Assembly: GCF_928368155.1 (NCBI RefSeq)
Contig: NZ_CAKMRU010000003.1
Location: 1-64,000, forward strand
Length of the DNA: 64,000 nt
DNA from: Anaerococcus ihuae
Lineage (GTDB): Bacteria; Bacillota; Clostridia; Tissierellales; Peptoniphilaceae
Direction: 5' to 3'
Shown here piece after piece: positions 17,793 to 26,827 of this stretch. A model generated the notes under the pieces. It did not search any database. It saw only the letters and a list, made by a program, of their open reading frames with translations, and was not told the DNA's origin. How positions within the stretch are numbered: the stretch's first letter is position 1; each line of letters opens with the position of its first letter. Both the position numbers and the translations under genes were made by a program.

Positions 17793-18392
17793 TTAGTACT
17801 GTGTATTATTAAATGGGAATAAATTATCAGCATACTTTTCTTTATCGTATATTTTTAAAATTTCTCCATATCTTTCTCTGTAATTATTATCTACTTTCAA
17901 TTGTGGTATAACTTTTGTTGCTTCTTCAAAGAAATGTAAAGATCCTCTTCCCATTTCTTGTCCTTTCTTAGTGTGCTTATCTAAGGCAACATCCATAATC
18001 TCTGGTAATTTTCCCATTGTAGCTTCTTTAATTATAATATTTTTTAAATAGTCACTTGAACGATCTTTTTCACTGCTACAAAGAACTCTTATGGCATGAA
18101 TAAAGTAAATAGGCTGATCCCCATCATCATAAGGAAAATTTTTTCTCATTTCATTAAGGGAATTAACTATTACAGATGCATTCAAATTTCCAAAACCAAT
18201 ATCTTCAACAGAAATAGTTAAAAGTCTTCTCCATAATTTGTCCAAGAATATTGGACCTGATATATACAATTCATATGCATGCTGACATGCTTCTTCCACC
18301 ATATTTCTTCTAATAGATTTTTGCACTGAGGATATTATTTCATCTGAATTAAATCCATTTTTTGTTTTTGTTTCTGACCAAATACTATACAT
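17793..18392 (-). CDS. Stand-alone RarA/MgsA C-terminal-like protein
   Basis: A 199-residue cytoplasmic protein resembling only the C-terminal (MgsA_C-like) domain of the replication-associated recombination ATPase RarA. The SSVQKSIRRNMVEEA segment and RRLLTISVEDIGFGN match the helical tail of RarA, and the later ALDKHTKKGQEMGRG motif followed by HFFEEATK is typical of small proteins of this sort. No P-loop or AAA+ core is present upstream, so it is not simply a broken rarA. A good AGGAG box supports the start. It sits 81 bases behind the PTS EIIC gene on the same strand and probably belongs to that operon; role unknown. Confidence 0.7.
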   Translation of the reverse strand: MYSIWSETKTKNGFNSDEIISSVQKSIRRNMVEEACQHAYELYISGPIFLDKLWRRLLTISVEDIGFGNLNASVIVNSLNEMRKNFPYDDGDQPIYFIHAIRVLCSSEKDRSSDYLKNIIIKEATMGKLPEIMDVALDKHTKKGQEMGRGSLHFFEEATKVIPQLKVDNNYRERYGEILKIYDKEKYADNLFPFNNTQY

Positions 18393-18473
18393 TACTTCTC
18401 CTTTTTATTAATTATATAAATTCTTATTATATTTTTAAATTTTTAATATCTATGTTATTACATCGTTAAATTA

Positions 18474-19748
18474 TTATGAATTTTTTTCTTGATTTTCTAT
18501 TTTAAATTGATTTTTATCCATAGCTTTAAAAAACGGATAATAAATCAAAGCCATAACAACTAAATTTACAGCAACTAAGATTACTGACTTTATATCTAGA
18601 GTCATTATGAATGCACCTACTCCTGGAGGAAGAAATCCTGGTGGCTCAGCAACTGGTTTACCTACCAATCCTGTAGACATACTAAAATAAGTTATAAACG
18701 TTATTATTAATGGTCCAAACACGAATGGTATAAACATAAATGGATTTAACAATATAGGGGTTCCAAAAATTAATGGCTCGTTTATTCCAAATAAAGATGG
18801 TATTAAACTTACTTTACCAACTGATTTGTATGTTTCTGATTTTGCTTTTAACATCATCAAATTTAATCCCAATGTTAGACCCGATCCAGTTACTGATAAT
18901 ATAGCGAAGTAAAAACCAAAAGTAAAAATATGATTAACTTCTTGACCAGCTGCATAAGCTGCTACATTAGCTGCTCCGTATTGAATTGCAAAAGGTGCCC
19001 AAACAGATGATGTAATAGATGGTCCATGAAGACCAAAAAACCAAAAAAGCTGTGTTATAAAAATTATTATCAACATAGCAGGAAGTGAATCCATACTTGT
19101 AACAGCTGGTGCTAGCATTTTCTTTAAGGCTTCAGGAACAATACTTCCAGTTAAATAAAAAGTTACTCTGCTTATTATAACAGCAACAACTGCAGTTATA
19201 AAAATTGGTATTAAAGAAGAAAAACTATCTCCTACCATTTGCGGTACACTATCTGGTAACTTAATATATAAATTTTTATTTACGCAAAATCTATATAACT
19301 CTACAGTGATAATTGAGGAAATAATAGCTGTGAATAATCCTTCTGAACCTAAATAAGCAATATCAAGCTTGCCATCTTTAATAACACTAGTTAATATCAA
19401 GTGAGTTATTATAGAAGAAATTGCAACTTGATTTGACTTTAGTTTATAACTTTTAGCCAAACTATTAGCAATGAAATACGTTGCATACAGTGATAGCAAT
19501 CCCATGGTAAAATCAACTCCATAAGTTAATATTGCAATATTTTTCGAAATAAAATCGTAAAATACACCATCACCTAACAGATTCATTATAGCCATAGGTA
19601 ACAAAAAAATTGATCCTACAATTATAATTGGAGTTATTGCTATCATTCCATTTTTTATCGCCTGAATATGTTTTTGATTTTCAATTTTCTCAGCTACTGG
19701 CATTATTTTTTTAGACACTACATCTGTCACGGAATACTTATTTGACAT
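18474..19748 (-). CDS. PTS EIIC, lactose/cellobiose family
   Basis: Membrane channel of a beta-glucoside/chitobiose/lactose-type PTS, 424 residues with about ten membrane segments. Typical family features are the N-terminal KIMPVAEKIENQKHIQAIKNG, the GLHGPSITSSVWAPFA segment and the substrate motif FGINEPLIFGTPI. It is followed in the operon by the RarA-like gene and preceded, 55 bases upstream, by EIIB. Sugar specificity cannot be assigned: no phospho-beta-glycosidase gene is in this operon. Confidence 0.92.
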   Translation of the reverse strand: MSNKYSVTDVVSKKIMPVAEKIENQKHIQAIKNGMIAITPIIIVGSIFLLPMAIMNLLGDGVFYDFISKNIAILTYGVDFTMGLLSLYATYFIANSLAKSYKLKSNQVAISSIITHLILTSVIKDGKLDIAYLGSEGLFTAIISSIITVELYRFCVNKNLYIKLPDSVPQMVGDSFSSLIPIFITAVVAVIISRVTFYLTGSIVPEALKKMLAPAVTSMDSLPAMLIIIFITQLFWFFGLHGPSITSSVWAPFAIQYGAANVAAYAAGQEVNHIFTFGFYFAILSVTGSGLTLGLNLMMLKAKSETYKSVGKVSLIPSLFGINEPLIFGTPILLNPFMFIPFVFGPLIITFITYFSMSTGLVGKPVAEPPGFLPPGVGAFIMTLDIKSVILVAVNLVVMALIYYPFFKAMDKNQFKIENQEKNS

Positions 19749-19803
19749 AATACATCTCCTACTTTAAATATTTGTATAAATTTAATTAATTTTTCACTCA
19801 TAA

Positions 19804-20121
19804 TTACATGTTTGACGATAATATTAAATCCGCCATTTTTTTAACTCCATTTAATGTTGGTGAATATGCATCAACAGTTACTTGAGCTATCTTTTTTTCT
19901 GTTTCTACCGCTTTTGTCTTATATTCTTCATATAGCATTCTCACTTGTGGGCTTACTAAAATCATATCGTAGTCTTTATTTTCAAATACTTCTTCTGAGT
20001 TTGCTGTTGTTGTAGCATCTACTTTTATGTCTGTCCCATTTGAAGCAAAATATTCTGATACTTTTTTTGCCATTAAAGAACTACTCATACCTGCGTTACA
20101 TAGCAATATTACTTTTTTCAT
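19804..20121 (-). CDS. PTS EIIB, lactose/cellobiose family
   Basis: Phosphotransfer protein of 105 residues. The phospho-cysteine lies near the N-terminus in ILLCNAGMSSSLMAKK, the signature of this family, and the C-terminal half contains the expected SPQVRMLYEEYK segment. It overlaps the end of the EIIA gene by 26 bases; a GGAGGG box inside EIIA supports its own start. It passes phosphate from EIIA to the sugar bound by EIIC downstream. Confidence 0.94.
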   Translation of the reverse strand: MKKVILLCNAGMSSSLMAKKVSEYFASNGTDIKVDATTTANSEEVFENKDYDMILVSPQVRMLYEEYKTKAVETEKKIAQVTVDAYSPTLNGVKKMADLILSSNM

Positions 20122-20440
20122 TTTTTCCCTCCATTTTTTTATATAGCTTTATAAATCTCTTTGCATTTTCCATTGCCAAAGTTGCCATCGTCAAATGGTC
20201 TTGAGCGTGAATAAACATAATATTTATCTCATTTTTTTCGCCATTTGATTCACTCGTTAACATATCTGTTTGGATTTGATGACACTTTAAAAACTCCTCA
20301 TTTGCTTTTCCAAGTAGCTCTTCTGCTTCATCAAAATCATAATTTTCTGCCCTATCAATCGCTTCACTTGATAAAGATCTTGATTCTCCAGCGTGTACTA
20401 TAATTTGAAAAGCTATTTCATACATTTGTTGGTTATCCAT
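20096..20440 (-). CDS. PTS EIIA, lactose/cellobiose family
   Basis: Phosphocarrier of 114 residues, all-helical and trimeric in this family. The phosphorylated histidine lies in FIHAQDHLTMA, and IIVHAGESRSLSSEAI near the N-terminus is the family hallmark. AAGGAG precedes the start. It begins one base after the regulator's stop codon and overlaps EIIB by 26 bases, so the four genes are tightly coupled. It receives phosphate from HPr. Confidence 0.94.
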   Translation of the reverse strand: MDNQQMYEIAFQIIVHAGESRSLSSEAIDRAENYDFDEAEELLGKANEEFLKCHQIQTDMLTSESNGEKNEINIMFIHAQDHLTMATLAMENAKRFIKLYKKMEGKNEKSNIAM

Positions 20441-20441
20441 A

Positions 20442-22325
20442 CTAATCTCCTTTGATAAAAATATTCATAAATTCTGTAGTATTTTTTACTTTAATCGCCT
20501 TAGTAATAGCCTTATTATTTACTAGAAAATCCCCCAATTTTTCGTAATATAATGACATATCTCCTGGTTCTTTACCAACAAATAGCGAATATATAAGCTG
20601 TACTTCTTCACCATCCCAAATAAAAGGTTTTTTTGCTATTAGTATTACTGAAAAACTCTCTGTATCCACTTGCTGAAGAATATGTGGCAAGGCCACATAT
20701 TTTACTAATGCAGTTGAACCTAAGGCTTCTCTTTGTATAATTTGAGAAATTATTTCACCCTTACTAAGTTCTGTTAGCTTGTGTGCTTTGTTAGAAATTA
20801 TTTCAAAGGCTTCATCCATATCTTTAATATTTACATCCCTTATGAATACAGAATTATTAAATATTTTAACTATTTCTTCTGTCCCACCTCTTTTTAATTC
20901 CTTCTGAATATTAACAATATCCTTTTGTTTAAAAAGTATATCTACATTGACAATTGGCGTTTTTGTTTTTTTATCTAAATTTATTGATGAGACTATAAAG
21001 TCATAAGAATCTAAATCATATTTATTTATTTTAGATACATCCGTTAAATCCAGTTTGTTTATCTGCTTAAAAAACCTTGACTCTAACTGACTTTTCATGA
21101 TTTGAGCACTTGAGTTTCCAGAACCACATACAACTAATATGTCTTTTTTTTGATAAGGATTGTATTTCATAGCTGTCATAATATGTAAGGCTATATAGCC
21201 TATTTCATCTTCTGATAGCCTTGTATTATAATGATTGCTTATAACATTTGATGCTATAGTTGCTATAAAAAAAGCAACTTGATTTTCTTTTATATCACTG
21301 AGAACAGGATTTTTCATGTCAAATCCATATTTTATCCTATTTATTAATGGACCTAAGTGCATAGCTAGAGAAAAATAAAAATCTATATTTTCCCTGAAAT
21401 CATATTTTGATACTTTATAAATTTCATCTATTATTTCTTGTGATATTTCCAGTATTTCATTTGATAATTTTTCTTGATTTGATATTGTGTTTTTAGCTAT
21501 TAAGTGCATGGCTATATAGGTTAATTCTTGATTTGGAATTTTTATCTTTAATTTTTCTTGTAGTTTATGCACTATATCATTTGCAATTTTAAATTCTTCT
21601 GATGATATGATTTTTTCTTCAAAATCCTTAGAAGATATGATATATTTTTTCTGTTTTATTCTTAAAATTGATATATAGATATGTATAACAAGATTTTTGA
21701 AACTAACATAAGGCATATGGTAGTCTTCCCCAAAGTCTATGTCTTCTATAACTTTTTGAATTTCTATAAATAGATCTCTATTTTTATCATCTTCAAATAA
21801 AATAGGATCCTCGCCAATTTCATTTTTTATTGCTAGTCTAATATTCCTCTCATTACCTTCTATTTTCATGCCGTAGTATGGCCTTGATATCAAATTAATT
21901 CCATAGCCTTCAAGTAATTGCCTTATATATGGTATATCTTTATTAATTTGCGACTCACTTACATGAAATACTTCTGCCAATTCATACTGCTTGATATATG
22001 AGTTTGAAAATAAAAACAATCTTAGAATGTTTTCATGTCGTAGATTTTTATCTCCATCTTCTTGCTGATAATAAGCGTATTTATACCAGTCATTTTTCAA
22101 AAATAATTTAAACTTTTCTTCATCTTTTATTATAAAAATAAAACCAACACCTGGCTTTGACTCTATTATCGCCCCCTTATCTTTAATTACTGAGTTCAAG
22201 TGATTTATCTCTTTTCTTATAGTTTTTGAAGATAATTCCATTTCCTCGCCTATTTCTTTAGAGGTGTGATAATCATAGTCTAAAGTTAAGTAGTCGAATA
22301 TTTGCTTAATTCTTGTTTCAATCAT
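20442..22325 (-). CDS. PRD-containing PTS-linked transcription activator (LicR/MtlR-like)
   Basis: A 627-residue regulator combining DNA binding with PTS sensing. Residues 1-160 hold two helix-turn-helix domains (DYHTSKEIGEEMELSSKTIRK; YELAEVFHVSESQINKDIP). Two PRDs follow (about 185-285 and 290-395), with conserved histidines in YIAMHLIAK and YIALHIMTAM. About 398-480 is an EIIB-like domain with CGSGNSSAQIM, the phospho-cysteine position, and 485-627 an EIIA(fructose)-like domain with VALPHILQQ. It is first in the PTS operon, so it presumably activates its own operon when the sugar PTS is dephosphorylated. I saw no RAT leader upstream, which fits a DNA-binding activator. Confidence 0.9.
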   Translation of the reverse strand: MIETRIKQIFDYLTLDYDYHTSKEIGEEMELSSKTIRKEINHLNSVIKDKGAIIESKPGVGFIFIIKDEEKFKLFLKNDWYKYAYYQQEDGDKNLRHENILRLFLFSNSYIKQYELAEVFHVSESQINKDIPYIRQLLEGYGINLISRPYYGMKIEGNERNIRLAIKNEIGEDPILFEDDKNRDLFIEIQKVIEDIDFGEDYHMPYVSFKNLVIHIYISILRIKQKKYIISSKDFEEKIISSEEFKIANDIVHKLQEKLKIKIPNQELTYIAMHLIAKNTISNQEKLSNEILEISQEIIDEIYKVSKYDFRENIDFYFSLAMHLGPLINRIKYGFDMKNPVLSDIKENQVAFFIATIASNVISNHYNTRLSEDEIGYIALHIMTAMKYNPYQKKDILVVCGSGNSSAQIMKSQLESRFFKQINKLDLTDVSKINKYDLDSYDFIVSSINLDKKTKTPIVNVDILFKQKDIVNIQKELKRGGTEEIVKIFNNSVFIRDVNIKDMDEAFEIISNKAHKLTELSKGEIISQIIQREALGSTALVKYVALPHILQQVDTESFSVILIAKKPFIWDGEEVQLIYSLFVGKEPGDMSLYYEKLGDFLVNNKAITKAIKVKNTTEFMNIFIKGD

Positions 22326-22464
22326 TTAACCACCTCGTAAATATATTATAATTATTAGAGAAAAAAACCTCCACACAATCATTTTCTTTATAGTTATGGA
22401 AGTTTCTTTTTGAATAAAAAATTTTATCTAATATAATTATAAAAGAATAGAAAAAGGAGTTAGT

Positions 22465-23277
22465 ATGAAAAAAATTATTGCAGTTGATATAGATGGAACT
22501 TTATTAAATTCTAAAAGGGAAATTACTGAAAAAACAAAAAATGCTTTGATCAAGGCTCAAGAACTTGGCCATATTGTTGTAATTGCGTCAGGCCGTGATC
22601 CGCTTGGGGTTTTTCCTTTTGCTGATATTTTGGAATTTGAAAAGTATGGTGGTCTTCTTTCTAATTTTAATGGGGGAAGAATTACAAATTATAAAACTAA
22701 AGAAGTCATTATTAACCATCCTATGGATATTAATCTTGCAAAAGAGATTTTGCAATTTGCTGAAAAAAATCTTAAAATGCACTACATCCTCTACACTGAC
22801 GATTGTGTTGTTACAAGTTCAGAGGAAACTTATACTTTAAAAGAAATTTGCGACAAGGCCTTTACCCATTATGAAGTTATTGATGATTTGGCTTATAGTT
22901 TGGATTTTTCCCCAAATAAAATTTTATTTTCTCAAGATCCAGAATTAATTGATGAGGATGCAAAAAAATTAAAGGATATATTTTTTGAAAAAACAGCCCA
23001 AGTTAAGTCCACCCCATATTTCTATGAAGTTATGCCTAAGGGAATCGATAAGGGTGAAAGTCTAAAAGAAATCGCCAAATATTTTGATATGGATATGAAA
23101 GATGTTATTGCTTTTGGTGATGAAGAAAACGACCTAACCATGATTGAAATGGCAGGTGTTGGTGTAGTTATGGAAAATGGAAGTGATTTTATGAAAGAAA
23201 AATCTGATTTTATTACTAAATCAAATGATGAGGACGGAATAGCTTATTATTTAGAAAATTTTGTTTTTGATAAATAA
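22465..23277 (+). CDS. Cof-type HAD-superfamily phosphatase
   Basis: A 270-residue cytosolic phosphatase of the Cof/YidA class, which hydrolyses sugar phosphates and related metabolites. Motif I is DIDGTLLNS (nucleophile and acid/base aspartates), motif II IVVIASGR, motif III the lysine in GIDKGESLKEIAKYF, motif IV AFGDEENDLTM. The alpha/beta C2-type cap occupies about residues 85-185. AAAGGAG precedes the ATG. The substrate is not predictable. It is 64 bases ahead of ald and may share its transcript. Confidence 0.9.
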   Translation: MKKIIAVDIDGTLLNSKREITEKTKNALIKAQELGHIVVIASGRDPLGVFPFADILEFEKYGGLLSNFNGGRITNYKTKEVIINHPMDINLAKEILQFAEKNLKMHYILYTDDCVVTSSEETYTLKEICDKAFTHYEVIDDLAYSLDFSPNKILFSQDPELIDEDAKKLKDIFFEKTAQVKSTPYFYEVMPKGIDKGESLKEIAKYFDMDMKDVIAFGDEENDLTMIEMAGVGVVMENGSDFMKEKSDFITKSNDEDGIAYYLENFVFDK

Positions 23278-23341
23278 TAATATTTTTATATAATTTTGGG
23301 TATATTTTATTAGAGATGTTTATAAAATATAAGGAGGAAAT

Positions 23342-24454
23342 ATGATAATAGGAGTTCCAAAAGAGATTAAAGACCAAGAATCCAGGGTTGCAACCGTTCC
23401 GGGTGCTGTTGCTGAACTCGTAAAAGCAGGTCATGAGGTTATTATTGAAAATAATGCTGGATTAAATTCTGGTATTACAAATAAAGATTATGAAGATGTT
23501 GGTGCAAAAATTGTAGATTCTGCAAAAGAAATTTGGGAAAATGCAGATATAATTTACAAAGTTAAAGAACCATTAAAAGAAGAATATAAATATTTAAGAG
23601 AAGGAATGATTTTATATACCTACCTTCACCTTGCAGGCAATGAAGAATTGGCAAAAGAATTGGTGGATAAAAAAGTTACAGCAATAGGATATGAAACTGT
23701 AAAACTTGACAATAAATTACCTCTTCTAACCCCAATGAGTGAGATTGCAGGAAGAATGGCAGTTCAAGAAGGGGCAAGATATTTGACAAAACCTGAAGGG
23801 GGCAGAGGAATTTTACTTCAAGGAGTTCCAGGAGTAAGACCTGCTCACGTTGTAATTGTTGGTGCAGGAACTGTAGGAACTGGAGCTACAAAAATTGCCG
23901 TTGGTATGGGAGCAAGAGTTACAGTTTTAGATGTAAATATTGACGCTTTAAGTCATTTGCAAGATATACTTCCAGATAAAATTGAAACAGTTTATTCAAA
24001 CCCAATCAATATTGAAGAATCTGTAAGAGATGCTGACCTAGTTATTTCTACAGTTTTAATTCCAGGTAGACGTGCTCCACAACTTATCAAAGAAGATATG
24101 GTAAAACAAATGAAAGAAGGATCAGTAATAGTCGACGTTGCAATTGACCAAGGTGGTTCAACAGATATTACAAAAGGACATGCAACAAGCCACTCAGATC
24201 CAATTTTTGTAAAACACGGAGTAATCCACTACGCAGTTGCAAATATCCCAGGAGCTGTAGCAATCACATCAACCTACGCCCTATCAAATGCAACAACAAG
24301 ATATATCAAAACAATAGCAAATCTCGGAATCAAAAACGCTTGCGAAAAATCACCAGAATTAATTTCAGGAATAAACACTTACGATGGATACGTAACAAAC
24401 AAGGGAGTTGCCGAAGATACAGGCTTGGAATATAAAGAATTAAATATTAAATAA
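23342..24454 (+). CDS. ald: Alanine dehydrogenase
   Basis: Reversible NAD-linked deamination of L-alanine to pyruvate and ammonia. Its 370 residues are the family's usual length. It opens MIIGVPKEIKDQESRVATVPG, carries substrate-site residues in YTYLHLAGNEEL, and the NAD fold GAGTVGTGATKIAVGMGA at about 175; the C-terminal VANIPGAVAITSTYALSNAT is diagnostic. AAGGAGG precedes the ATG, and a strong terminator follows. In an amino-acid fermenter it probably works catabolically; an alanine symporter of the AGCS family is encoded elsewhere in the window. Confidence 0.95.
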   Translation: MIIGVPKEIKDQESRVATVPGAVAELVKAGHEVIIENNAGLNSGITNKDYEDVGAKIVDSAKEIWENADIIYKVKEPLKEEYKYLREGMILYTYLHLAGNEELAKELVDKKVTAIGYETVKLDNKLPLLTPMSEIAGRMAVQEGARYLTKPEGGRGILLQGVPGVRPAHVVIVGAGTVGTGATKIAVGMGARVTVLDVNIDALSHLQDILPDKIETVYSNPINIEESVRDADLVISTVLIPGRRAPQLIKEDMVKQMKEGSVIVDVAIDQGGSTDITKGHATSHSDPIFVKHGVIHYAVANIPGAVAITSTYALSNATTRYIKTIANLGIKNACEKSPELISGINTYDGYVTNKGVAEDTGLEYKELNIK

Positions 24455-24457
24455 TAA

Positions 24458-24517
24458 AATAATGGAGCTGTTGTAAATCTATGATTAATAATCATTTACA
24501 AACAGCTCCATTATTTT
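24458..24517. terminator. Bidirectional terminator after ald
   Basis: AATAATGGAGCTGTT-GTAAAT pairs with ATTTAC-AAACAGCTCCATTATT around a short loop, followed by seven T on the plus strand. It overlaps the end of the convergent SdpI-like gene. Confidence 0.9.
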
Positions 24518-24839
24518 TTTCTATACAATTTTATTTCAGTAATCACACTAATCAAAATCAAAAATAAAATTTGAATGCCAGTTAAAATCAAGACAATTTT
24601 ATCATTTAATTCATACTTATAAATAACAAAAAGAGTCATAGCCATACTGATTATCCCAAAAATTAAAGATAGCTTTCCAGCATAATTATTTGCAAATTTC
24701 CAATTTTCTTCACTTTCCATAGAAAGTCTAGTTCTAAACCCCGACCATCGATTTATTTTTTTATTCGCCTTATATTTTAAGAAAAAATACATAAAAAGAA
24801 GGCTATCGGCATTATCAGACTTATAATTAATAAATACAT
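24511..24839 (-). pseudogene. Frameshifted SdpI-family membrane protein
   Basis: The conserved SdpI C-terminal part is open (INRWSGFRTRLSMES, WKFANNYAGKLS, then two membrane helices), but its only in-frame ATG upstream (24852) lacks a ribosome binding site. An ATG at 24839 in another frame has a GGAGGT box just ahead and encodes a hydrophobic helix, MYLLIISLIMPIAFFLCIFS, then stops. Adding one T to the run of six T at 24782-24787 joins both frames into a normal three-helix SdpI protein (about 109 residues). SdpI proteins give immunity or sense peptide toxins; this copy is either broken, phase-variable, or a sequencing indel. Confidence 0.65.
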
Positions 24840-24969
24840 ATGACCTCCACATTTCTTATAATTTTTATACCCAAAATATTACATTAATTAAAAATAAAAA
24901 TTTAAAATACTTATTTTTTGAAAAAAGACAGAATATTTTCCTTATATTCTACCTCTTTAAATCATTTTC

Positions 24970-25550
24970 TTATAAATTTATTTTAAACTTAGTAAAAAGC
25001 ATTTTTGCTGATTCTTCAATTTCTTCAATCATGTAAAAGCTTCTTCAATACTTTCTCCTACTACAATCACTCCGTGGTTTTCCATAACATATGCCCTTAT
25101 ATTTTTATCAATACTTGTTTTTAGTTCATCAAAAAGTTCTTGACTACCTGGATCTTTATATTTTACCCAACCCAAATCTCCAACTTTAATTTTTAAATAT
25201 GGGGTCTTACACTTTAAGTCAATGGTTTTACCTTCAGATTCTAGAACACAAGACCAATATGTTATAAAAGTACTGTGAGTGTGAATTACGCACTTATATT
25301 TCTCGTCAATATCGTATAATAATTTATGCATTGGGTATTCTTTACTTGGTTTATTGTCAGAAATAACCTTATCATTTTTTAAAACAGAAAAACTATCTTC
25401 ATCCATATTTCCAAAACATGAGCCTGTTTTTGACACATATATTAAATCTTCATCTTTAAAACTAATATTTGCTGTCGAACCTGATACTTTATTTCTATCA
25501 AACAAGGCCTTTGAAACCCAAATTAAATCTTTTAAATCTTTTTCTTTCAT
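24970..25550 (-). pseudogene. otnC: Class II aldolase-family acid-sugar-phosphate decarboxylase (OtnC-like), 3' frameshift
   Basis: OtnC converts 3-oxo-tetronate 4-phosphate to dihydroxyacetone phosphate and CO2. The first 173 residues show the class II aldolase fold: GSTANISFKDED, SKTGSCFGNM, and metal ligands in CVIHTHSTF and MENHGVIVVG. The reading frame then stops after SIEEAFT at 25029. Restoring one T in the coding-strand run of four T (25035-25038) gives EAFYMIEEIEESAKMLFTKF and a stop at 24970, the family's expected helical tail and length (about 193 residues). So the gene carries a one-base 3' deletion, or the assembly has an error. The truncated form keeps all active-site residues and could be partly functional. 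It lies 2 bases after otnK. Confidence 0.75.
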
Positions 25551-25552
25551 TT

Positions 25553-26815
25553 TTAACCTACTATCATCTCATAAGTTTTATTGAAAAAATCTTCCTTACC
25601 AAAGTTACCTGACTTCAAAACCAGTCTTACTTTATCATCATTCACTGGCATTAAAATCGGAACTCCAGCTGCAACACTCTCACCTATATAATAAGTTTTA
25701 AAACCTAAAGTAGATGTTGCAACTCCACTAGTTTCACCTCCGGCTATAATAAAGTTCTTAAAATCTTGTTCAAGTGCTTCTTTTGTTAATGATTCATATA
25801 CTTTTTCTAAGTTTTCAGTTATTTTTTCTTGACCATATTTTTTTTGTAATTTATCCAAAGTAACAGCATCATCACTACTATAAAACATTACTTTGTCATC
25901 AACTTCTTTTAATAGTTTTTCTATATATGCACTTGGTTCTTTCATCAAACTATCGATATCTATTTTAACCTTGTTAAATTTAAAATTATTAATTTGCTTT
26001 AGGGTCATTTTTGAGCAAGAACCTACTATATAAATTATTTTTCCTTTATTTTTGCTTTCTAAATCAAATTTATCTATGTCTTTTTCTCTTTTAATTTTTT
26101 TAGAAATCGCAGTATTCAATCCACTTCCACCAGTTAGTAATTTTAAATCACCAAAAGCATCTATGATAAGGTCATCGTCACCTTCTTCAAAATAATCTGG
26201 AACAAGATAAAACTTCTCTTTTCGATCTTTTTTCGATTCAAATATCTTAATTATTTCTTCTTTTCCTTTATTTAAAAGATCTCTAGAAATATTTATTGTT
26301 TTATACTTTCCTTGATCTTTCATAAGTTCACTAATTCTACTATCCCACATTGGATTTAATGGATGGTCTTTCATATGACTTTTATGAAGTTCCAGACCAT
26401 CTACATACAACTTCCCATCTTTTATTTCTCTTCCATTTACTGGTAAAGCTGGTTCTAGAATTGTATATTTTTGATCCATTTTTTCTAATAAAAAGTCTGT
26501 AATAGGCCCTATATTTCCTTTTGGTGTAGAATCAAATGTAGAACAATATTTATAAAATATTTTTTCAGTATTTTTTTTACATAGATACTCATATGCCTTA
26601 TTTACTTTTTCTAAGGCTAAATCTTTTTTCTCACTTCTAATTTTTAACGCTATTACAAGTACCGCATCTTTGTTTAGAATATTATTTAAATTATCATCAT
26701 TTTCATCAGGTACTCCATTACTTAAAACTGTCCTGATTTTATTTTCCGCAAAAAATGAGGCCGCATCACTAGCACCAGAAAAGTCATCTGCTATCACACC
26801 TAATAATATACTCAT
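25553..26815 (-). CDS. otnK: Four-carbon acid sugar kinase (DUF1537; OtnK-like)
   Basis: ATP-dependent kinase of the DUF1537 family, known to phosphorylate 3-oxo-tetronate (OtnK) or D-threonate (DtnK). Of 420 residues, the N-terminal substrate domain begins GVIADDFSGASDAASFF, the family hallmark, and contains CSTFDSTPKGNIGPI; the C-terminal nucleotide domain contains FIIAGGETSGVATSTLG. It is directly upstream of an OtnC-like decarboxylase, which favours 3-oxo-tetronate over D-threonate, since no PdxA2-type dehydrogenase is here. AGGAGG precedes the ATG. Part of a TRAP-transporter operon. Confidence 0.88.
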   Translation of the reverse strand: MSILLGVIADDFSGASDAASFFAENKIRTVLSNGVPDENDDNLNNILNKDAVLVIALKIRSEKKDLALEKVNKAYEYLCKKNTEKIFYKYCSTFDSTPKGNIGPITDFLLEKMDQKYTILEPALPVNGREIKDGKLYVDGLELHKSHMKDHPLNPMWDSRISELMKDQGKYKTINISRDLLNKGKEEIIKIFESKKDRKEKFYLVPDYFEEGDDDLIIDAFGDLKLLTGGSGLNTAISKKIKREKDIDKFDLESKNKGKIIYIVGSCSKMTLKQINNFKFNKVKIDIDSLMKEPSAYIEKLLKEVDDKVMFYSSDDAVTLDKLQKKYGQEKITENLEKVYESLTKEALEQDFKNFIIAGGETSGVATSTLGFKTYYIGESVAAGVPILMPVNDDKVRLVLKSGNFGKEDFFNKTYEMIVG

Positions 26816-26827
26816 CTAATCCTCCTT

